The translations under genes were made by a program, and so were the position numbers. A model generated the notes under the pieces. It saw nothing but the letters and a program-made list of their open reading frames with translations, ran no database searches and was not told where the DNA came from. DNA of 64,000 nt, from assembly GCF_005144745.1 (NCBI RefSeq), contig NZ_SWKK01000016.1, forward strand, positions 50,897-114,896. The letters are read 5' to 3'. This stretch comes from Flavobacterium sp. ASW18X (GTDB taxonomy: Bacteria; Bacteroidota; Bacteroidia; Flavobacteriales; Flavobacteriaceae). Positions 59,783 to 64,000 of the stretch are shown one piece after another. Numbering within the stretch: position 1 is the stretch's first letter; every line of letters begins with the position of its first letter.

Positions 59783-62455
59783 CTAAAATGAATATGCAAA
59801 ATTTAACATATAGTATCTATTCAATAGATTAACACGAAAAATATCAGTTGAAATTTCACTAATACTCTCTTCACTATAAAAGTTCTCGTTCAACAAATTA
59901 ACCCCAGAAAAATCCAGTTGCCATGCTTTATTTTTGGGCTTAAAAAGTATTTTAGAACTTAAAAAAGAGTATGTATTACGATTATCCGAAAGGTTGGGGA
60001 TAAAGTAGTTATAGGTAATAGTCCCGATAAACTGTTTTGATGGCTTAATTTTTATTTTAAAGTGGTTGTTGAGCGAATTATTGGCAAACGTACTTTGCCC
60101 CTTGTTTTGCTGGAATAAAAATGTTGTGTTATTCTCAAAATTTATTGAAGAGTTAAACGCAGTACGCAGAGAAAGGCTGTTATTAAAGAAACTACTCTTG
60201 TTAAGTGTAAGATTAGAATTGTTGATTATGTTCTTAAAATTATATATGGAATAACTAGAAGTAATCTTAAAATTGGTTTTGATTCTGGATAGTAATTTGG
60301 AAAAATTTAAATAGAAATCAATATTTTCTGTATTCTCAGGTAAAAAGAAATTGGTCAGTTTTGTTGTATTTTCATCAATCTCAGTCTCGTTAAAATAGTT
60401 GCCATTTTGCTTGATATAGCTTCCTCCAAAAGATAATTCTAATTGATTGAATAAATCGTTTTTTGAAAATGAAACACTGTAATTTTGACTTTTTTGTAGT
60501 GAAATATTTGCAATATTTTTTCTTACAAGCCTGTTATTAATAAGTACTTCATTTGAGAATAAGTTAAGGTTATCCTGAGTATTTTGATTAAAACCGCTAC
60601 GAAAGTTTAGAATTGATGTCGTGTTTAATTTGTAAATTAAGCTAACGGAAGGCTCAAATAGTAAGTTTTTAGAATCCATGAGAACATCTTCCTGATTTAA
60701 TTTTTGATACAAATATTTTAATGAAAAATTGGGAGAAAAAATAAATTTTCCTAGGCGCCAATTATAACCTCCTTGCGTAAAGATTTCATTTTTATGAAAT
60801 CTTAGATTATTTGAGCTGTTATTGACCTTTAAGCCTTGGTCAATATCCTGATTTTGCAAATTAGAATTGAACGATTCCTTGTCTAAGTTAAAACCAAAAG
60901 CAATATTGTATTTATTGTTTTGTTTACCTCTGCCTAGATATTCTGTTTTAAAAGATGTAACTAATTTTCTACTATCATTGTTTTGAACATCATTATCAAA
61001 TTCCGAATTATCCATTGTAGAAGGAGAAATCTCATAATCTTGAGCAAGATTGTTGGTTGCGTTCAATAGGGTCATCTGTACAGCAGTACTATCAGTTATT
61101 TTTTTTGTGTATTGCAGATTTTGTTTTAACAATAGACTCTTTGAGTCTAGTACGGACTCGAAATCATTGGCTTGATTTGAAAAAATTGTATTGGACGTGT
61201 TAATAACCTCATCCCTTAAGCTTACGTCATATTCAATAAGAGAAGATGCTGATGTATTGATTGTCAACGCTAAATCTCCTCTATGCTGCAGTGGCTTTTT
61301 TTGTATAAAATAGTTATCGAATATGGTAAATCTATTATTCTTAGAAAAAATGGTGCTTTCCAAAAATTGATTACCATCAATTTTATCTGACAAAGTATAT
61401 AAGTTGGTCTTAATTTTTACTTTATCAGAAATGTTAAAAATGGCATTAAAATTCCCAAAAAACTGGTTGTTGATATTAGTCAAATTGGTTCTAGTGACTT
61501 GAGGGAATGTAAATTCTGATATTGCTTTGTGACTGTAGTATTTTTGATCCTTCATCTGTTCCAGATTAATGGAATTGCCATAGTAATCGAATGGTGATGC
61601 ATTTTCCCCAATATTGTTGAATGAACCAACAGCAAATGATTTATATGATTTATTTATTCCCAAAAGATTAAGAGATACATTCAAAGGCGTTTCCCCGTTA
61701 TCTGGAAAATCTCCTACACCTATGTCGGAATTCCCAGTAATGTCAACTTTATTTTCTTTAAGTTTTAAGTTCAATGAAACTTTTTCACTGCTTTCAATCC
61801 CTTTAAGCAGCTTATTTTCTGAATAATTTTCAATGGCTTCAATTTCAGTAATCAAATCAATGTTGATATTTTTAGTACCAATACTGTAATTGTAGTTAAA
61901 TAAATTATCTCCTTCTATAGTTACCGTTTCAATAGATTTACCTCTAAACTTTATAAAGCCATTAGCTTCGTTGATTTCAATCCCTGGTAATTTTTTTAAT
62001 AGGTCTTCTACTTTCTTCTCAGTACCGTCAGAATAAGACTCTACATTAAAAACTAAGGTGTCTTTCTTAATTCTAAAGGGTCTTTTTCCCTCCACCACTA
62101 CTTCATCTAATTTCTGAAGTTTTTCTTTTTTCAGAACAAATTTAAATTTAAGTTCAGGTTTTAATCCAGAAGGTTTAATCACCGCCTCCAATGTGGTGTA
62201 ACCAGTTGCTGCCACCTCTAAAACAAAGCCATTGGAAGCATATGATTTTTTTAGATTATATTCAAATTTACCATTAGGAGCCAAAAAAAACTCACTTATG
62301 ACGGCCAGATTGCTTGGATTTTTAATAAGTATTTTTGCAGTTACAGGGTTTTCGTTTTCATTAAAAACAGTTCCGTGAATTTTTTGGGAAAAAGTAAAGC
62401 TTGAACAAAAAAAAATAAAAATACTAGTATATAACTTGAAGTTAATTCCGCTCAA
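59783..62455 (-). CDS. TonB-receptor-like outer-membrane protein with carboxypeptidase-regulatory domain
   Basis: The 890-residue protein has a signal peptide (ending TFSQ), a CarboxypepD_reg-like domain (about 25-110), a plug-like segment (LDEVVVEGKRPFRIKKDTLVFNVE, then VEDLLKKLPGIEI, about 150) and a long beta-barrel ending in a terminal aromatic residue. No TonB box is evident, so it belongs with the outer-membrane beta-barrel relatives rather than classic siderophore receptors. The next gene upstream is a GLPGLI protein 22 bases away; this pair is common in Flavobacteria. The ligand is unknown. Confidence 0.85.
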   Translation of the reverse strand: MSGINFKLYTSIFIFFCSSFTFSQKIHGTVFNENENPVTAKILIKNPSNLAVISEFFLAPNGKFEYNLKKSYASNGFVLEVAATGYTTLEAVIKPSGLKPELKFKFVLKKEKLQKLDEVVVEGKRPFRIKKDTLVFNVESYSDGTEKKVEDLLKKLPGIEINEANGFIKFRGKSIETVTIEGDNLFNYNYSIGTKNINIDLITEIEAIENYSENKLLKGIESSEKVSLNLKLKENKVDITGNSDIGVGDFPDNGETPLNVSLNLLGINKSYKSFAVGSFNNIGENASPFDYYGNSINLEQMKDQKYYSHKAISEFTFPQVTRTNLTNINNQFFGNFNAIFNISDKVKIKTNLYTLSDKIDGNQFLESTIFSKNNRFTIFDNYFIQKKPLQHRGDLALTINTSASSLIEYDVSLRDEVINTSNTIFSNQANDFESVLDSKSLLLKQNLQYTKKITDSTAVQMTLLNATNNLAQDYEISPSTMDNSEFDNDVQNNDSRKLVTSFKTEYLGRGKQNNKYNIAFGFNLDKESFNSNLQNQDIDQGLKVNNSSNNLRFHKNEIFTQGGYNWRLGKFIFSPNFSLKYLYQKLNQEDVLMDSKNLLFEPSVSLIYKLNTTSILNFRSGFNQNTQDNLNLFSNEVLINNRLVRKNIANISLQKSQNYSVSFSKNDLFNQLELSFGGSYIKQNGNYFNETEIDENTTKLTNFFLPENTENIDFYLNFSKLLSRIKTNFKITSSYSIYNFKNIINNSNLTLNKSSFFNNSLSLRTAFNSSINFENNTTFLFQQNKGQSTFANNSLNNHFKIKIKPSKQFIGTITYNYFIPNLSDNRNTYSFLSSKILFKPKNKAWQLDFSGVNLLNENFYSEESISEISTDIFRVNLLNRYYMLNFAYSF

Positions 62456-62477
62456 TATAAAAAAGTTATTGTGATAT

Positions 62478-63287
62478 CTAATTTTTATAGTAGTTCTTCA
62501 AGGCTTGGTTATATTCAAGGTCATCATCCTCAATATAGGTTTCTATGCCGCCTCTAGATGAAACTATTCCACCAATATTTTCGTTAGGTCTATAGCTGAG
62601 AAGCTCTATTGCCTTTTTCTTGTACAGTGCCTTGTATTCCGCCCAATTAAGTATTTTACTTGTATCAAAAGGGTTTTCCAGGCTTGTTAATAATTTAACA
62701 TCACTCTTTACACCGATAGCCTTAAAAGCTATAAAATTGTCCAGTGATTTAAGCTCCATAATCATTCCTGGTAGTCCATCATATTTCCATGGACCACCTA
62801 CGGGTAGTTTAGATGAGAACCAAGCTTCATACTTTCTGCCTCTGAAATCCATGGTGGCTTTTTGGCAAATAAAACCAAGGATATCCTTTGTGGCTTCTTC
62901 TATCTTCCAGTTAAAAATGTCTAAGCGGTCTTTAATTACAAAGTATTTATAAGCAACTTCACCTTTTGTATAGAGTTCATTTTCTTTATAGTCTTTATAA
63001 ACCATGCTCAACTTACTTCCAGAGGGTGTAAAATATAAGATACTATCATCGGCATCATCTTCTTCTAATAAATTACCATTTTTATTCTTACTGTTTATAT
63101 TACATATAGATTTATCCAATTCAATAAATTTTGTGTAGTCATAAATTGTTTTTATTGGTGTAGGATCGTCTTCAAAAGTTAACAATCTTTCATATTGTAT
63201 TTGATAAATATTAATAGAGTCTTGTTGGGCATATAGATTTAATGCACAAGCCAGTAATACTAATAAAGGATATAATTTTTTAACCAT
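62478..63287 (-). CDS. GLPGLI-family exported protein
   Basis: The start is taken at Met 14 of the longer frame (63287), because MVKKLYPLLVLLACALNLYAQ is a good signal peptide and the upstream residues are not. The 269-residue protein carries WKYDGLPGMIMELKSLD, the motif that names the family (here GLPGMI), preceded by the Trp-Phe pair YEAWFSSKLPVGGPW. The function is not established. It forms an operon with the TonB-receptor-like gene downstream and probably works with it in the periplasm. Confidence 0.88.
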   Translation of the reverse strand: MVKKLYPLLVLLACALNLYAQQDSINIYQIQYERLLTFEDDPTPIKTIYDYTKFIELDKSICNINSKNKNGNLLEEDDADDSILYFTPSGSKLSMVYKDYKENELYTKGEVAYKYFVIKDRLDIFNWKIEEATKDILGFICQKATMDFRGRKYEAWFSSKLPVGGPWKYDGLPGMIMELKSLDNFIAFKAIGVKSDVKLLTSLENPFDTSKILNWAEYKALYKKKAIELLSYRPNENIGGIVSSRGGIETYIEDDDLEYNQALKNYYKN

Positions 63288-63378
63288 AATTATTAAGAGT
63301 AAAAAAGAATTATGGAGACTATGCACTTAAATAAGGTTTATAGCCTCCAAAACTTTAATTTTAAAAATTTAACTCTAT

Positions 63379-63670
63379 TTACATTTGGCCGTTTAATTTA
63401 TCAACCAAAGCATTAGCTGCAGCCCTTGCATTTCGGGCACAATTATTTATGGCATCAGACCGAGTAGCACCATGACCAATACCATTTACTTCCCTTGTTT
63501 CGCCAGTTAGGCTATTGCTAATAGTTACGGAACAAATTGCAAAATATCCATCATCGATAACGGATTTCTCACTTAGTTCGTTCAAGTCAATTAAATTAAT
63601 TTCCGTTTTGGAATCAATCTTTTCTTTGTTTTCAAAATTATTTGCAAAAAACCCTGAAATAATCGTTCAT
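63379..63670 (-). pseudogene. Small exported-or-secreted protein gene with apparent frameshift near the start
   Basis: A frame ending at 63379 encodes at least 95 residues but has no ATG. It runs in frame from a TGA at 63669 as IISGFFANNFENKEK and continues through a TTG at 63585 to a Cys-containing core (GYFAICSVTISNS, AINNCARNARAAANALVDKL). An ATG at 63670, preceded by an A-run and placed well after a -7 box, opens another frame that stops after 10 codons. Removing one base near 63665-63666 would give a continuous ORF of about 97 residues starting MKIISGFF. It could also start at TTG (68 residues) intact. No family recognised. Confidence 0.45.
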
Positions 63671-63728
63671 TTTTTTGATACTAAATAAAAAACTTTCCGA
63701 GATTTTGCGCAAAACTGTAAGCTTGAAG

Positions 63729-63736
63729 CAAAATTA
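63729..63736 (-). promoter_or_regulatory. Candidate -7 box for the small gene at 63379-63670
   Basis: The minus strand reads TAATTTTG (complement of 63729-63736), a TAnnTTTG match. A transcript from near 63722 would have a leader of about 50 bases to the ATG at 63670. The -33 region is only T-rich. Confidence 0.45.
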
Positions 63737-63744
63737 GAATAATG

Positions 63745-63789
63745 AAAACAAAAAAAATTAAAGAAAAACCGTAGGATTTTTACGGTTTT
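63745..63789 (-). terminator. Rho-independent terminator near the window end
   Basis: AAAACCGTA and TACGGTTTT (minus-strand reading; arms 63781-63789 and 63765-63773) form a 9-bp stem with a 7-nt loop, followed by a T-rich stretch (complement of 63745-63764). It ends a minus-strand unit entering from 63800 or beyond. Confidence 0.8.
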
Positions 63790-63806
63790 AAGAAAACATT
63801 AATTAA

Positions 63807-63905
63807 TTAACTTTTTATTAATAATTCTTTTCTTGCAATATCAGATTTATGATTATAGCCACCACGTCCATCATTATTAATAACATATAGATATATTACT
63901 ATCAT
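63807..63905 (-). CDS. Doubtful 32-residue ORF before the last terminator
   Basis: The minus strand has an ORF from the ATG at 63905 to the TAA at 63807 (MIVIYLYVINNDGRGGYNHK and on). The terminator 18 bases downstream suggests a transcript ends here. The upstream bases to 64000 contain stops in all minus frames and no clear gene. It may be the broken end of a gene or chance. Confidence 0.2.
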   Translation of the reverse strand: MIVIYLYVINNDGRGGYNHKSDIARKELLIKS

Positions 63906-64000
63906 TTAACGGCAGTCTGTCCCAAAACCGCCTTCAGATTTTAATATAAAATTGGCTTATTAGTTTCAAACTACCGAAGCTTGTAAAAAGGAGGGCGAAA

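Overview
The window looks like a chromosomal segment of a marine-type flavobacterium (Bacteroidota, probably Flavobacteriaceae). The evidence is low GC, promoters of the Bacteroidota form TTTG-N19-TAnnTTTG, start regions without Shine-Dalgarno sequences, a type IX secretion (T9SS) substrate next to a PorP/SprF protein, a GLPGLI-family protein, a GYDIA-type GHMP kinase, and an arginine cluster with a carbamoyltransferase of the N-succinylornithine type. No phage, insertion sequence, rRNA or CRISPR array was seen. The genus cannot be fixed from the sequence alone.

Layout. 1-11.4 kb holds the start of a secreted nuclease cut by the window edge, the protease prc, a co-directional surE / small membrane protein / lpxB / NlpC lipoprotein / comEC row, and a convergent POT transporter and dipeptidyl peptidase. 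11.5-21.6 kb has HMG-CoA reductase and a GHMP kinase (mevalonate pathway), facing a minus-strand envelope operon: coaX, outer-membrane protein, TPR protein, lptC, small membrane protein, CNNM/CorC protein, PpiD-like foldase. A tRNA-Phe with its own promoter and terminator follows.

22.1-37.1 kb is the most distinctive accessory block. One operon (rhodanese, TIGR04282-type transferase, purine nucleoside phosphorylase, ArsM-like methyltransferase, TIGR04283-type transferase) resembles arsenosugar biosynthesis but has no radical-SAM ArsS. It is followed by a minus-strand operon (DUF547, beta-barrel, GH113-like hydrolase, D15-like barrel) and a divergent plus-strand operon (FAD oxidoreductase, polyferredoxin, MORN/YwqK protein, three membrane or polyprenol-type glycosyltransferases). 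Together they could make, reduce, glycosylate and export an organo-arsenic or other glycan product; that combined role is inference.

37.1-47.6 kb is an arginine/proline operon (GNAT, argG, argC, proC, argD, proB, argF', argB, argE, argH). It is preceded by a 29-codon ORF ending in four consecutive Arg codons and a strong hairpin, which looks like an uncatalogued arginine attenuator. A four-helix-bundle gene flanked by inverted repeats sits between argE and argH.

47.6-64 kb holds an EEP-family protein with a small partner gene, two tandem paralogous lipoproteins, a TPR/AraC-type regulator, a 1669-residue T9SS adhesin with near-identical 294-bp repeats plus its PorP/SprF partner, YihY, an RsuA/RluB pseudouridine synthase, a TonB-receptor-like barrel with a GLPGLI protein, and a small gene that appears frameshifted. 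The last 200 bases show little recognisable coding.
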